Source of the DNA: an uncultured Clostridia bacterium
Lineage (GTDB): Bacteria > Bacillota > Clostridia > Oscillospirales > Butyricicoccaceae
Assembly (NCBI GenBank): GCA_944381055.1
Contig: CALWJQ010000058.1
Location: forward strand, 1-44,949
Reading direction: 5' to 3'
Length of the DNA stretch: 44,949 bases
A program made the position numbers and the translations under genes. The notes beneath the pieces were generated by a model, which was not told the origin of the DNA, made no database searches, and worked only from the letters and a program-made list of their open reading frames with translations. Positions 15,547 to 23,963 of this stretch are shown here, piece after piece (position 1 is the first letter of the stretch; each line of letters begins with the position of its first letter).

Positions 15547-16599
15547 GTGCTGTATCAAACAGAAAATATCCACGGCGGCGATGTGTACGGCAGGCCTGAT
15601 ATTCTCGACTTTTCCGCCAACATCAATCCGCTCGGGACCCCTCCGGGCGTCGCGGCCGCCGTCCAAAGCACGCTCTCGCAGTTGCACCTCTACCCGGACC
15701 CTTACTGCCGCGATCTGGTGCGCGCCATTGCCGCGCACGAAGGCGTCCCGCCCGAATGGGTCCTGTGCGGCAGCGGCGCGGCTGAACTCATCTATTCCTA
15801 CTGCCTGGCCGTACGGCCCCGCTGCGCCGCCGAAACGGCCCCGACGTTTTCAGAATATTCCCTGGCGCTCGGGCAGGCCGGGTGCGACGTCGCCCGCTGG
15901 ATCCTGCGGCAGGAGAACCAGTTTGACCTTGACGGCGGGTTTGTCGATTTTATCCGCCGCCGCGCGCCGGACGCCGTGTTCCTGTGCAGCCCGAACAACC
16001 CGACCGGCCGCCTGATACCGCCGCCTGTCCTTCACCGTCTTCTGGCGCTCTGCCGGGATCAGAAAATCCGCCTGTTTGTCGACGAGTGTTTTCTCGACCT
16101 GACCGAAGGCGGCCGCAGCCTGGCCGTGTGTCTCGCTGAATTTCCCAACCTGTTCATTCTTAAAGCCTTTACCAAAAGTTACGGCATGGCCGGGCTGCGG
16201 CTGGGGTACGGCTTAAGCGCCGACGCCGGGCTGCTGCGCGCCATGTCGCACACCGTGCAGCCATGGAACGTTTCGTCGCCGGCGCAGGCCGCCGGAACCG
16301 CGGCCCTGCGCGAACAGGACTTTTTACAAACGGCGCGCCGGATCATCGCTGCCGAACGTCCCGCGCTGGCTGCCGCGCTGCGCGGCCTGGGTTTTTGGGT
16401 GTGCGGCTCTCACGCCAACTATCTGCTGTTTCGCGGCCCCCCGGGCCTGCGCGAAGCGCTGCTCGCACGCGGCATTTCCATCCGAAGCTGCCACAGCTTC
16501 CAGGGCCTGGGGCCGGGGTGGTACCGTGTCGCCGTGCGGCTGCATCATGAAAACGAAGCGCTGATCGCCGCGCTGGCCGACGCCGTCAAAAGGAGCTAA
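15547..16599 (+). CDS. cobD: L-threonine-O-3-phosphate decarboxylase CobD (GTG start)
   Basis: A 350-residue class I/II aminotransferase-fold enzyme that uses pyridoxal phosphate to make (R)-1-amino-2-propanol phosphate, the arm that CbiB attaches. Marks: HGGDVYGRP and DFSANINPLG at the start, YPDPYCRDL, CGSGAAELIYSY, LCSPNNPTGRLI, DECFLDLTEGG, and the cofactor lysine Lys210 in KAFTKSYGMAGLRLGYG. A late Arg in YRVAVRLHHEN would bind the substrate carboxylate. The GTG at 15547 follows a GGGGGTG element by a few bases. The C-terminal zinc-finger-like tail of Salmonella CobD is absent. One base separates the stop from cbiP. Confidence 0.94.
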   Translation: MLYQTENIHGGDVYGRPDILDFSANINPLGTPPGVAAAVQSTLSQLHLYPDPYCRDLVRAIAAHEGVPPEWVLCGSGAAELIYSYCLAVRPRCAAETAPTFSEYSLALGQAGCDVARWILRQENQFDLDGGFVDFIRRRAPDAVFLCSPNNPTGRLIPPPVLHRLLALCRDQKIRLFVDECFLDLTEGGRSLAVCLAEFPNLFILKAFTKSYGMAGLRLGYGLSADAGLLRAMSHTVQPWNVSSPAQAAGTAALREQDFLQTARRIIAAERPALAAALRGLGFWVCGSHANYLLFRGPPGLREALLARGISIRSCHSFQGLGPGWYRVAVRLHHENEALIAALADAVKRS

Positions 16600-16600
16600 T

Positions 16601-18064
16601 ATGGCAAAAAACATCATGATTCAGGGCACCATGTCCAACGTGGGCAAAAGCCTGCTGGCCGCCGGCCTGTGCCGTGTCCTGCGGCAGGACGGTTATTCCG
16701 CCGCGCCCTTTAAAAGCCAGAACATGGCGCTCAATTCCTTTATCACCGCCGACGGAGGCGAAATGGGCCGCGCCCAGGTCGTGCAGGCCGAAGCGGCCGG
16801 CATTGAACCCGACGTACGCATGAACCCCATCCTGCTCAAGCCCACGACCGACATGGGCAGCCAGGTCATCGTCTGCGGCCGGGCGCAGGGCAACATGAGC
16901 GCCGCGGAATACATGCGCAGGAAGTCGGAATATTTTCCCGCCGTGCTCGACGCCTATCGCAGCCTGGCCGCCCGGTACGACGTCATTGTCATCGAGGGGG
17001 CCGGCAGCCCGGCCGAAATCAATCTCAAGCAAAACGACATTGTCAACATGGGGCTGGCCGCAAGGGTCGGCGCGCCCGTGCTGCTCGTCGGGGACATCGA
17101 CCGCGGCGGCGTGTTCGCCCAGCTGTACGGCACCCTGGCCCTGCTGGACGCTGAAGAACGGCGGCTGGTCAAAGGGATGGTGATCAACAAATTCCGGGGC
17201 GATCCGGCCATTTTGCAGCCCGGCCTTGCCATGCTGCGCGATTTATGCGGCGTGCCGATCGCCGGCGTCGTGCCCTATACCGACGCCGACATTGACGACG
17301 AAGACAGCCTGACCGGCCGGTTTGCCCGTGACCCGGGCCGCGGCCTCATCGACATCGCCGTTATCCGTCTGCCGCGCATTTCCAACTTCACCGACTTCAG
17401 CCCGCTTGAGCGCTATCCCAGCGTATCCCTTCGCTATGTCAGCCGCACTGCGGACCTGCGCCGGCCCGACATGATCGTCCTGCCGGGCACGAAGAGCACG
17501 ATCGCCGATCTTTTGTGGCTGCGCCAGAGCGGCCTTGAAGCGGCCGTTCTCAAAGCGGCCGCAGCCGGGACGCTGGTTTTCGGCGTCTGCGGCGGGTACC
17601 AGATGCTGGGGCGGACCATCGCCGACCCCGACGGGGCCGAATCCGCCGGGCAGGCCGAGGTTTCCGGGCTGGGACTGCTTGACGTCGACACTGTTTTCGC
17701 GCCGGAAAAAATCCAAAGACAGACACGGGGCCGGCTGCCGGCGGTTTCGGGTGTGCTCGCCGGACTGGGCGGCATGACGTATGAAGGGTACGAAATCCAT
17801 ATGGGCCGCAGCGGGCAGAACCTCCCGCCCCTGCTGGGGGCCGGGACGGTTTACGGCACCTACATCCACGGCTTTTTTGATGCGCCCGGCATTGCCGACG
17901 CCGTCCTGCGCGCCCTGTGCGACGCCAAAGGGGCCGACAGTGCCTGTTTAGGGTCGTTTGACCTGCAATCCTACCGACAGGAACAATACGACAAACTGGC
18001 CGGCGCCGTGCGCGGCGGGCTCGACATGGGGCTGGTCTACCGGATTTTGGAACAGGGGGTGTAA
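16601..18064 (+). CDS. cbiP: Cobyric acid synthase CbiP
   Basis: A 487-residue amidotransferase that amidates carboxylates b, d, e and g of adenosylcobyrinate a,c-diamide. N-terminal domain: IMIQGTMSNVGKSLLAAGLC, PFKSQNMALNSFIT, GEMGRAQVVQAEAAG, NPILLKPTTDMGSQVI. The glutaminase-like domain has LPGTKSTIADLLWL and the nucleophile Cys330 in VFGVCGGYQMLG, with the late histidine in GTYIHGFFDAPG. AAAAGGAG precedes the ATG. The cobO gene starts 4 bases after its stop. Standard length and intact motifs. Confidence 0.96.
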   Translation: MAKNIMIQGTMSNVGKSLLAAGLCRVLRQDGYSAAPFKSQNMALNSFITADGGEMGRAQVVQAEAAGIEPDVRMNPILLKPTTDMGSQVIVCGRAQGNMSAAEYMRRKSEYFPAVLDAYRSLAARYDVIVIEGAGSPAEINLKQNDIVNMGLAARVGAPVLLVGDIDRGGVFAQLYGTLALLDAEERRLVKGMVINKFRGDPAILQPGLAMLRDLCGVPIAGVVPYTDADIDDEDSLTGRFARDPGRGLIDIAVIRLPRISNFTDFSPLERYPSVSLRYVSRTADLRRPDMIVLPGTKSTIADLLWLRQSGLEAAVLKAAAAGTLVFGVCGGYQMLGRTIADPDGAESAGQAEVSGLGLLDVDTVFAPEKIQRQTRGRLPAVSGVLAGLGGMTYEGYEIHMGRSGQNLPPLLGAGTVYGTYIHGFFDAPGIADAVLRALCDAKGADSACLGSFDLQSYRQEQYDKLAGAVRGGLDMGLVYRILEQGV

Positions 18065-18068
18065 AACG

Positions 18069-18584
18069 GTGGGGCTGATCCATCTTTACTGCGGCGACGG
18101 CAAGGGCAAAACGACGGCCGCCGTCGGACTGGCGGTCCGCGCAGCGGGCGCGGGGATGCGCGTCGTCTTTACGCAGTTTTTCAAAACCGGCGGGTCTTCT
18201 GAAGTCCGGGTGCTGGAACAGCTGGACGGCGTGCGCGTGATGCGCTGCAAAACGTCGCCCGGCCGCTTCGCCAATATGACCGAAGAGCAGCGCGCACAGG
18301 CGCGCGGCGATTACCGCGTCCTGCTGGACTGCACGCTGGAACACGCGCAGAACGCCGGGCTGCTGGTGCTCGACGAGGCTGTTTCGGCCTGCAACCACGG
18401 GATTCTGGATGAAGATCGGCTTGTCCGGTGGCTTGAGACCCGTCCAAAGGGACTTGAAGCCGTCCTGACCGGGCGAAACCCCTCCGGCCGTCTGCTCGGC
18501 TTGGCCGATTACGTCACCGAAATGAAAAAGCTCCGCCACCCGTACGACCGCGGCGTCCGCGCCCGGGCGGGAATTGAATTTTGA
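18069..18584 (+). CDS. cobO: Cob(I)yrinic acid a,c-diamide adenosyltransferase CobO/BtuR type (GTG start)
   Basis: A 171-residue enzyme of the CobA/CobO/BtuR family that adds the 5'-deoxyadenosyl ligand to reduced corrinoids. Marks: LYCGDGKGKTTAAVGLAVRA with the phosphate loop at residues 9-16, VVFTQFFKTG, LLVLDEAVSACNHG and the ending VLTGRNPSGRLLGLADYVTE. I place the start at GTG 18069, four bases after the cbiP stop, because the phosphate loop then lies at the usual distance from the N-terminus. Slightly shorter than the roughly 180-200 residues usual in the family, mainly for lack of the N-terminal lid residues. Confidence 0.93.
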   Translation: MGLIHLYCGDGKGKTTAAVGLAVRAAGAGMRVVFTQFFKTGGSSEVRVLEQLDGVRVMRCKTSPGRFANMTEEQRAQARGDYRVLLDCTLEHAQNAGLLVLDEAVSACNHGILDEDRLVRWLETRPKGLEAVLTGRNPSGRLLGLADYVTEMKKLRHPYDRGVRARAGIEF

Positions 18585-18603
18585 ACGCAGGAGGCAAACT
18601 GTC

Positions 18604-19695
18604 ATGGATCGCCTTGAAACGATGATCGCCGCTGTCCGGCCGCCCGATCAGTCCGCGATGGACGCCGCCCGCGCCCGGCAGGCGCGGCTGGCTAAACCGC
18701 CCGGCAGCCTGGGCCGGCTCGAAGACCTGTCGGTGCAGCTGGCCGGTATAACCGGCCGGCTGTACAACCGGGTGGACAAAAAGCACCTGCTTGTCTTTGC
18801 CGCCGACAACGGCGTTGCTGCCGAGGGGGTATCCAGCGCGCCGCAGTCGGTCACCTTGCAGCAGACGATCAACCTGACACGCGCAAGAACGGGGGCTGCC
18901 GTACTGGCCCGTCATTTCGGCTGCGGCATTACGGTCTGCGACGTCGGCGTTAATGCCGACATTGGGGATTCCGCCGTCGTCGGGCGCAAAATCGCCTATG
19001 GCACGCAGAATATTGCCCGCGGCCCCGCCATGAGCCGCGGACAGGCGCTGGCCGCCATCGAAACAGGGTTTTCGCTGGCTGCGGAAACCGACGCCGACGT
19101 TTTAGGCGTCGGCGAAATGGGCATTGGCAACACGACGACCTCTTCGGCTGTGCTCGCCGTGCTGCTGCCCGCCGACGCCGAAGACGTGACCGGGCGCGGC
19201 GGCGGCATCACCGACGAGGGCTTTGCAAAAAAGAAAGCCGTTATCCGTTCGGCCATCGCGCTCAACCGCCCCGACCGGAGCGACCCTGTTGACGTGCTGA
19301 GCAAAGTCGGCGGGTTTGACCTTGCCGCCATGTGCGGCGCTTTCCTGGGCGCTGCTGCCGCGCGCCGCCCCGTCGTCATCGACGGGTTTATCTCGGCCGT
19401 CGCCGCGCTGTGCGCCTGCCGCCTTGCCCCGCTGACCCGGGCGTACCTGGTGCCCAGCCACGCCTCTTATGAAATCGGGTACCGGCTCGCCATGCAGGCC
19501 ATGGATTTGCAGCCCCTGTTGCTTTTGGGGATGCGCCTCGGCGAGGGCAGCGGCTGCCCGCTGGCCTTTCAGGTGCTGGAAGCGGCCTGCGCCGTCATGA
19601 ACGATATGGCGACCTTTGAACAGGCCGGCATCGACGACGGCTATCTCGACGAAATCCGGCAGGGCGACTCGTTCACTGTCCCGGGCAGGGAATGA
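18604..19695 (+). CDS. cobT: Nicotinate-nucleotide:dimethylbenzimidazole phosphoribosyltransferase CobT
   Basis: A 363-residue enzyme that activates the lower ligand base to its alpha-ribotide. Marks: ARLAKPPGSLGRLEDL, FAADNGVAAEGVSSAPQSVT, GEMGIGNTTTSSAVLAVLL, GRGGGITDEGFAKKK and the catalytic glutamate in LGMRLGEGSGCPLAFQVL. ATG 18604 is chosen because AGGAGG at 18589-18594 lies 9 bases upstream; a TTG at 18574 would overlap cobO and add residues not seen in the family. CobT shows that the lower base is activated here, but no gene for making dimethylbenzimidazole is in the window, so the base used is unknown. Confidence 0.95.
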   Translation: MDRLETMIAAVRPPDQSAMDAARARQARLAKPPGSLGRLEDLSVQLAGITGRLYNRVDKKHLLVFAADNGVAAEGVSSAPQSVTLQQTINLTRARTGAAVLARHFGCGITVCDVGVNADIGDSAVVGRKIAYGTQNIARGPAMSRGQALAAIETGFSLAAETDADVLGVGEMGIGNTTTSSAVLAVLLPADAEDVTGRGGGITDEGFAKKKAVIRSAIALNRPDRSDPVDVLSKVGGFDLAAMCGAFLGAAAARRPVVIDGFISAVAALCACRLAPLTRAYLVPSHASYEIGYRLAMQAMDLQPLLLLGMRLGEGSGCPLAFQVLEAACAVMNDMATFEQAGIDDGYLDEIRQGDSFTVPGRE

Positions 19696-19698
19696 AGC

Positions 19699-20274
19699 AT
19701 GGGACGGCTGGTTCTGGTGTCCGGTTCCAGCGGCAGCGGGAAAAGTCTTTTTGCCGAACGGCTGGCCGCGCACGCCGCGGACGATCGCTTTTACATTGCC
19801 ACCATGCGCCCCGTGACGGAGGACAACCGGCGGCGTGTCGAAAAACACCGCCGCCAGCGCGCGGGGCTGGGTTTTACGACCTTTGAGTGTCCCCTGCATG
19901 TGAGCGGCGTGCCGGTTTCCGTCGGCAGCGCCGTGCTGCTCGAAGATCTTTCCAATCTGCTGGCCAACGTGCTGTTTGAATCAGGCGGTACGGCCGATCA
20001 GGTCTGGTACGATCTTCTCGGCTTGCAGCAGCGCTGCCTGCTGCTGGTCGTCGTCACCATTTCCGGCCTTTCGCCGCACGGCTGCGACGCCGAAACGGCC
20101 GCCTATATCGACGCGCTCAACGGCCTGAACGAGCGCCTGCTCCGGCGGGCCGACGCCGCAGTGCGTATGTGCTGCCATGAGCCCGTCGTCTGTAAGGGGG
20201 ATCTTTCCGATGTTTTTAAGGCCTTTCCTCATTGCTCTGTCGACATACAGCATTGTCCCGGTTCCTCAGTTTGA
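19699..20274 (+). CDS. cobU: Adenosylcobinamide kinase / adenosylcobinamide-phosphate guanylyltransferase CobU (divergent)
   Basis: A 191-residue P-loop protein at the expected CobT-CobU-CobS position. The phosphate loop is GSSGSGKS (residues 9-16), followed by YIATMRPVTEDNRRRVEKH with the histidine expected to carry GMP, TTFECPLHV, and VLLEDLSNLLANVLF in the place of the usual VDCLTLWLxNLL. The later NEVG motif of ordinary CobU is not recognisable; the stretch reads VTISGLSPHG. The end AALNGLNERLLRRADAAVRM-like region matches the family's GLxNxxLAxxADxV. So this is CobU by fold and context but a divergent branch. Its last 65 bases overlap cobS in another frame. Confidence 0.85.
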   Translation: MGRLVLVSGSSGSGKSLFAERLAAHAADDRFYIATMRPVTEDNRRRVEKHRRQRAGLGFTTFECPLHVSGVPVSVGSAVLLEDLSNLLANVLFESGGTADQVWYDLLGLQQRCLLLVVVTISGLSPHGCDAETAAYIDALNGLNERLLRRADAAVRMCCHEPVVCKGDLSDVFKAFPHCSVDIQHCPGSSV

Positions 20275-20971
20275 CTGGACCGATGACAACCTGAAAAACT
20301 CCCTCTGCTTTTTCCCGCTGGTCGGCCTTTTGTGCGGCGGCGCGCTGGCGGGCTGGCTGGCGCTGTGTTCCGCGCTGGACGCCGGCCGCGTCCTGTGCGC
20401 GGCCGGAGCCGTCTGCCTCCCGCCGCTTCTGACCGGGGGCATCCACATGGACGGGTACATGGACACCGTCGACGCCCTGGCGTCGCGCCGCCCGCGCGAT
20501 CAGAAGCTCGCCATTTTAAAAGACCCCGGCTGCGGCGCTTTCGCCGTCCTTTACGGCGGCATGTACCTGCTGCTGTCCTTTGGGCTGATGCACGAGCTGT
20601 TGGGAACCGGGCTCCCCGCCGCGTTATGCCCGGGCTTTATCCTGTCGCGCGCCCTGTCCGGGCTGTGCGTCGTAACGCTGCCCAACGCCCGCGGACAGGG
20701 GATGCTCAGCGCCTATACGCACGGGACGCGCAAAAAGCCGGCCGCCGCCGTGCTTTTGTGCGCCGCTGGGCTGGCAGCCGCCGCCATGACGGCGCTTTCC
20801 CCCCTGCCGGGGCTGATCGCGGTTCTGCTGAGCGGCCTGTGGGTCATGGGGTACCGCCGGATGGCCCTGCGCCAGTTCAGCGGCGTCACCGGGGACACCG
20901 CCGGATTCTTTTTGCAGATCTGCGAGTTTCTGCAGCTGTCCGGCTTGTGGCTGGGGGGGCTTGCGCTGTGA
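20210..20971 (+). CDS. cobS: Cobalamin-5'-phosphate synthase CobS
   Basis: A 253-residue membrane enzyme that joins adenosyl-GDP-cobinamide to the alpha-ribotide of the lower base. Marks: an N-terminal ALSTYSIVPVPQFDW (the family's TRIPVP-like region), CFFPLVGLLCGG, the metal-binding run LTGGIHMDGYMDTVDAL with KDPGCGAFAVLYGG, and LSRALSGLCVVTLPNARGQG. Several hydrophobic segments follow. I start at ATG 20210, with AAGGGGG 9 bases upstream; this puts the first 65 bases inside cobU. The stop overlaps the GTG of the phosphatase gene. Confidence 0.94.
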   Translation: MFLRPFLIALSTYSIVPVPQFDWTDDNLKNSLCFFPLVGLLCGGALAGWLALCSALDAGRVLCAAGAVCLPPLLTGGIHMDGYMDTVDALASRRPRDQKLAILKDPGCGAFAVLYGGMYLLLSFGLMHELLGTGLPAALCPGFILSRALSGLCVVTLPNARGQGMLSAYTHGTRKKPAAAVLLCAAGLAAAAMTALSPLPGLIAVLLSGLWVMGYRRMALRQFSGVTGDTAGFFLQICEFLQLSGLWLGGLAL

Positions 20972-21552
20972 TCCGGCTGATCCTGCTGCGCCACGGTGCG
21001 ACGGCCGGCAACCTTGAAAGGCGGTACGTCGGGCGCACTGACGAGCCGCTGTGCGAGACGGGCGTACGGCAGATCCTGGCGCTGCGTGGGCACGGCCTGT
21101 ATGCCGGCCGGCTGTTCGTCAGCCCGATGCTGCGCGCCCGTCAGACCGCCCGGCTGCTCTTCCCCGACCTGTCCCCTACCATCGTCCGCGGACTGGCCGA
21201 AACCGACTTCGGCGTTTTCGAAGGCCGCTCCGCAGACGAGCTTTCCGGCTGCTGCGCCTACCGGCGCTGGGTAGACGGCGGCTGCCTCGGCCCCATTCCG
21301 GGCGGGGAATCGCCCGGGCAGTTCAAAGCGCGCTGCCGCAGCGCCTTTGCCCGCGCCGTGCATACCGTGCCGGACGGCGTCCCCGCCGCTTTTGTCATCC
21401 ATGGCGGCGTCATTATGGCCCTTCTCGAAGCCTATGCCCTGCCGCGGCGCGATTTTTACCGCTGCCATATCGGCAACGGCGGGTATGTACTGGCCGACTG
21501 GAATCAAAACGTCCTGCGCATTGTCACCGTTTTTCGGGGCGCGCAGCCGTGA
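20968..21552 (+). CDS. cobC: Histidine-phosphatase family protein, probable alpha-ribazole phosphatase CobC
   Basis: A 194-residue member of the phosphoglycerate-mutase-like family. The phosphorylated histidine is His9 in LLRHGATAGN; other active-site parts are RYVGRTDEPL, SPMLRARQTARLLF, LAETDFGVFEGRS and a second His in FVIHGGVIMALLEA. In the cobalamin setting this enzyme removes the 5'-phosphate from the lower-ligand nucleotide or from cobalamin phosphate. The GTG start shares GTGA with the cobS stop. It is the last gene of the operon: the stop lies inside the base of an intrinsic terminator. The specific substrate is inferred from position, as this family is broad. Confidence 0.85.
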   Translation: MIRLILLRHGATAGNLERRYVGRTDEPLCETGVRQILALRGHGLYAGRLFVSPMLRARQTARLLFPDLSPTIVRGLAETDFGVFEGRSADELSGCCAYRRWVDGGCLGPIPGGESPGQFKARCRSAFARAVHTVPDGVPAAFVIHGGVIMALLEAYALPRRDFYRCHIGNGGYVLADWNQNVLRIVTVFRGAQP

Positions 21553-21580
21553 GCCGGGTGGATTTCCACCCGGCTTTTCT
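21552..21580 (+). terminator. Intrinsic terminator ending the cobalamin operon
   Basis: A perfect 10-base stem, AGCCGGGTGG at 21552-21561 and CCACCCGGCT at 21566-21575, with a 4-base loop and a following TTTCT run. It starts on the last base of the cobC stop codon. Confidence 0.88.
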
Positions 21581-21622
21581 GATATTTTCCAAAAGATATT
21601 TCCCAAAAGCTGTAAAATGGGC

Positions 21623-21652
21623 TTTACTTTTTGGCTGTATGCACGCTATAAT
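21623..21652 (+). promoter_or_regulatory. Promoter of the LysR-type regulator gene
   Basis: TATAAT at 21647-21652 is a consensus -10 box. TTTACT at 21623-21628, 18 bases upstream, is a fair -35 box. The pair lies about 37 bases before the start codon in an AT-rich gap. Confidence 0.65.
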
Positions 21653-21688
21653 AAAAATATTCTTCTGGCCAAAGGAGCGTGATTCCCC

Positions 21689-22603
21689 TTGACATTGCAG
21701 CAGCTTCGTTATGCCGTCGCTATCGCCAAATGCGGTTCCATGAGCCGTACCGCCCGGCAGCTTTATGTTTCGCAGCCCAGCCTGAGCGCCGCCATCAAAG
21801 AACTGGAAACCGAACTGGACATCACGATCTTTGAGCGCACAGGGCGCGGAATCCGCCTGTCGGCCGACGGAGCGGCCTTTATCCGCGGCGCTGTCGCCCT
21901 GCTCGAACAGGCTGACGATTTGAAAGCGCGCTTTAGCGCGCAGCCGCCCGAAGCGCCGCGCAGCTTCAGCCTTTCGGCACAGCACTATTCTTTTGTCGCC
22001 GACGCCTTTGTCGAGATCATGCGCGGCATGAGCGAGAACCGTTACAGCCTGACGCTGCGCGAAGGGCGCACGCTGGAGATCATTGACGACGTTTGCGAAC
22101 GCAAAAGCGAACTGGGCGTTCTCTTTTTGTCCGCCTCTAACCGCCGCCCGCTGACCCGGCTGTTCGCTTCGCGCGGGCTGGATTTCCGGGCGATCAAACA
22201 GGTAGAACCCCATGTGTTCATCCGCCCGGAGCACCCCCTGTCCGGGCATCAGCGCCTTTCGCCCCGCCACTTACAGGACTATCCCTATATCTGCTATGAG
22301 CAGGGTGAGGTCAGCCCGGTATTCTTTTCTGAAGAGCTGATGGTCGAACGGTGCCGCCCCCGGGTCGTCCATGTTTCTGACCGTGCGACGATGGAAAATG
22401 TCATTGCCCAGACCGACGCCTATACCATCGGCACCGGTTACATCATCCCCACCTTTACGGGCGTCGGCATGTCTTCTATCCCGCTCGACACCGACGAACA
22501 GATGGAAATCGGCATTCTCACCCTGCGCGAAGCCGGGCTCAGCCCGCTGGCCTCTGATTTTGTCAAAGTATTGACCGATTCGCTCTATCGCTGGTCAAAA
22601 TAG
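21689..22603 (+). CDS. LysR-family transcriptional regulator (TTG start)
   Basis: A 304-residue regulator. The N-terminal winged helix-turn-helix is textbook: LQQLRYAVAIAKCGSMSRTA then QLYVSQPSLSAAIKELETEL and FERTGRGIRLSADG. The remaining 210 residues are the effector-binding domain of the periplasmic-binding fold, with VFIRPEHPLSGH and QDYPYICYEQG. The start is TTG 21689, 11 bases after AAAGGAG; a second in-frame TTG is 6 bases later. It lies upstream of, and reads the same way as, the methionine gamma-lyase gene, so it may control that gene in response to a sulfur compound. The divergent arrangement usual for LysR genes is not seen. Confidence 0.92.
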   Translation: MTLQQLRYAVAIAKCGSMSRTARQLYVSQPSLSAAIKELETELDITIFERTGRGIRLSADGAAFIRGAVALLEQADDLKARFSAQPPEAPRSFSLSAQHYSFVADAFVEIMRGMSENRYSLTLREGRTLEIIDDVCERKSELGVLFLSASNRRPLTRLFASRGLDFRAIKQVEPHVFIRPEHPLSGHQRLSPRHLQDYPYICYEQGEVSPVFFSEELMVERCRPRVVHVSDRATMENVIAQTDAYTIGTGYIIPTFTGVGMSSIPLDTDEQMEIGILTLREAGLSPLASDFVKVLTDSLYRWSK

Positions 22604-22613
22604 CCAGTCATTC

Positions 22614-22682
22614 TATAATATATCCTTATCCTTTTTCATTACAAATCCTTATTTCTTCTACATTTCCGTATCATGATATAAT
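22614..22682 (+). promoter_or_regulatory. Promoter region of methionine gamma-lyase, with candidate operator repeats
   Basis: The AT-rich gap after the LysR gene holds two consensus -10 boxes, TATAAT at 22614-22619 and at 22677-22682; the second lies about 60 bases before the start codon. The matching -35 boxes are poor, which fits an activator-dependent promoter. Between them ATCCTTAT occurs twice in direct orientation (22622-22629 and 22645-22652), with starts 23 bases apart, about two helix turns. Confidence 0.55.
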
Positions 22683-22745
22683 AAAAGAAAGATACACAAC
22701 GCGCTCTGCGGGGCGCCCGGACGAAATAGAAACGGAGGATTTGTC

Positions 22746-23936
22746 ATGAACAAAAACTGCGGCATCCACACTGCGGCCATCCACGCCGGCGCCCGCCGCG
22801 ACGAACAGTACGGCGCGCTGGCCACGCCCATCTACTCGACTTCGACCTTTGAGTTTGCTTCCGCCGAGCAGGGCGGCGCCCGCTTCGCAGGGAAAGAGCA
22901 GGGGTACATTTACAGCCGTCTGGGCAACCCGACCGTCGCCGTGCTTGAAGAAAAGCTGGCTGTGCTCGAACATGCTGAAGCGGCCGCCGCGGTGTCTTCC
23001 GGCATGGGGGCCGTCACCACCGTACTGTGGACGGCTCTCAAGGCGGGTGATCATGTTGTGGCAGACGAAACGCTGTACGGCTGCACCTTTGCCTATCTCA
23101 GCCACGGCCTCACCCGCTTCGGCGTCGACGTCACCTTTGTCGACACGTCCGACCCGGAAAAGGTCCGCGCCGCCCTGCGCCCCAACACCCGTGTTCTGTA
23201 CCTGGAAACGCCGGCCAACCCCAACCTGAAAATCGTCGATCTCGAAGCGCTGGCAGCGCTCGTCCATGGGCACTGCCCCGATATTCTGGTCATCGTCGAC
23301 AACACCTTTGCCACGCCCTGCCTCCAGCGCCCGCTTGACCTGGGCTGCGACGTGGTGCTCCATTCGGCGACCAAATATCTCAACGGGCACGGCGACGTCA
23401 TTGCCGGCATGATCGCAGGAAGCAAGGAATTCATCACCCAGTGCAAAATGTTCGGCCTCAAAGATATGACGGGCGCTGTCCTCGGCGCGTTTGAAGCCTA
23501 TCTCATCATCCGCGGCATGAAGACGCTGCCCCTGCGTGTAGAGCGCCACTGCGAAAACGCCCTGCGCGTCGCGCGCTTCCTCGCAGGGCATCCCGCCGTC
23601 GAACGCGTCTACTACCCCGGCCTTGAAAACCATCCCGGGCACGAGACGGCGGCCAGGCAGATGCACGGCGGGTTCGGCGGCATTGTCGCCTTTGAAGTCA
23701 AAGGCGGCTTTGAGGCCGGCAAAAAGGTCATCAACAGCGTGCAGCTGGCCAAAGTCGCCGTCAGCCTGGGCGACTGCGAGACCCTGATCGAGCACCCCGC
23801 TTCCATGACCCATTCCCCCTATACGCCCGAAGAACGGGCTGAAGCCGGCATTTCCGAAGGGCTCATTCGCCTGGCTGTCGGCCTTGAAGACGCGGAAGAC
23901 ATCATGGAAGATTTGAAACAGGCCCTGGAAAAATAA
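22746..23936 (+). CDS. megL: L-methionine gamma-lyase (PLP-dependent)
   Basis: A 396-residue pyridoxal-phosphate enzyme of the Cys/Met metabolism family that splits methionine into methanethiol, 2-oxobutyrate and ammonia. Marks: [25 protein letters not shown], and the active-site run [15 protein letters not shown] with Tyr111 and Cys113. That cysteine is typical of methionine gamma-lyases (Cys116 in Pseudomonas putida) and absent from most cystathionine enzymes. The cofactor lysine is Lys210 in [17 protein letters not shown] lies about 8 bases before the ATG. A homocysteine-directed lyase is the main alternative. Confidence 0.9.
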   Translation: MNKNCGIHTAAIHAGARRDEQYGALATPIYSTSTFEFASAEQGGARFAGKEQGYIYSRLGNPTVAVLEEKLAVLEHAEAAAAVSSGMGAVTTVLWTALKAGDHVVADETLYGCTFAYLSHGLTRFGVDVTFVDTSDPEKVRAALRPNTRVLYLETPANPNLKIVDLEALAALVHGHCPDILVIVDNTFATPCLQRPLDLGCDVVLHSATKYLNGHGDVIAGMIAGSKEFITQCKMFGLKDMTGAVLGAFEAYLIIRGMKTLPLRVERHCENALRVARFLAGHPAVERVYYPGLENHPGHETAARQMHGGFGGIVAFEVKGGFEAGKKVINSVQLAKVAVSLGDCETLIEHPASMTHSPYTPEERAEAGISEGLIRLAVGLEDAEDIMEDLKQALEK

Positions 23937-23963
23937 AAAAAGCGCCGCCTGCGCAGCGCTGCA

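Noticed and set aside
20332..20967. An open frame reaching upstream of the phosphatase through cobS
   Set aside because: That part is an off-frame reading of cobS, very rich in Arg. The phosphatase family begins at GTG 20968 with IRLILLRHG.
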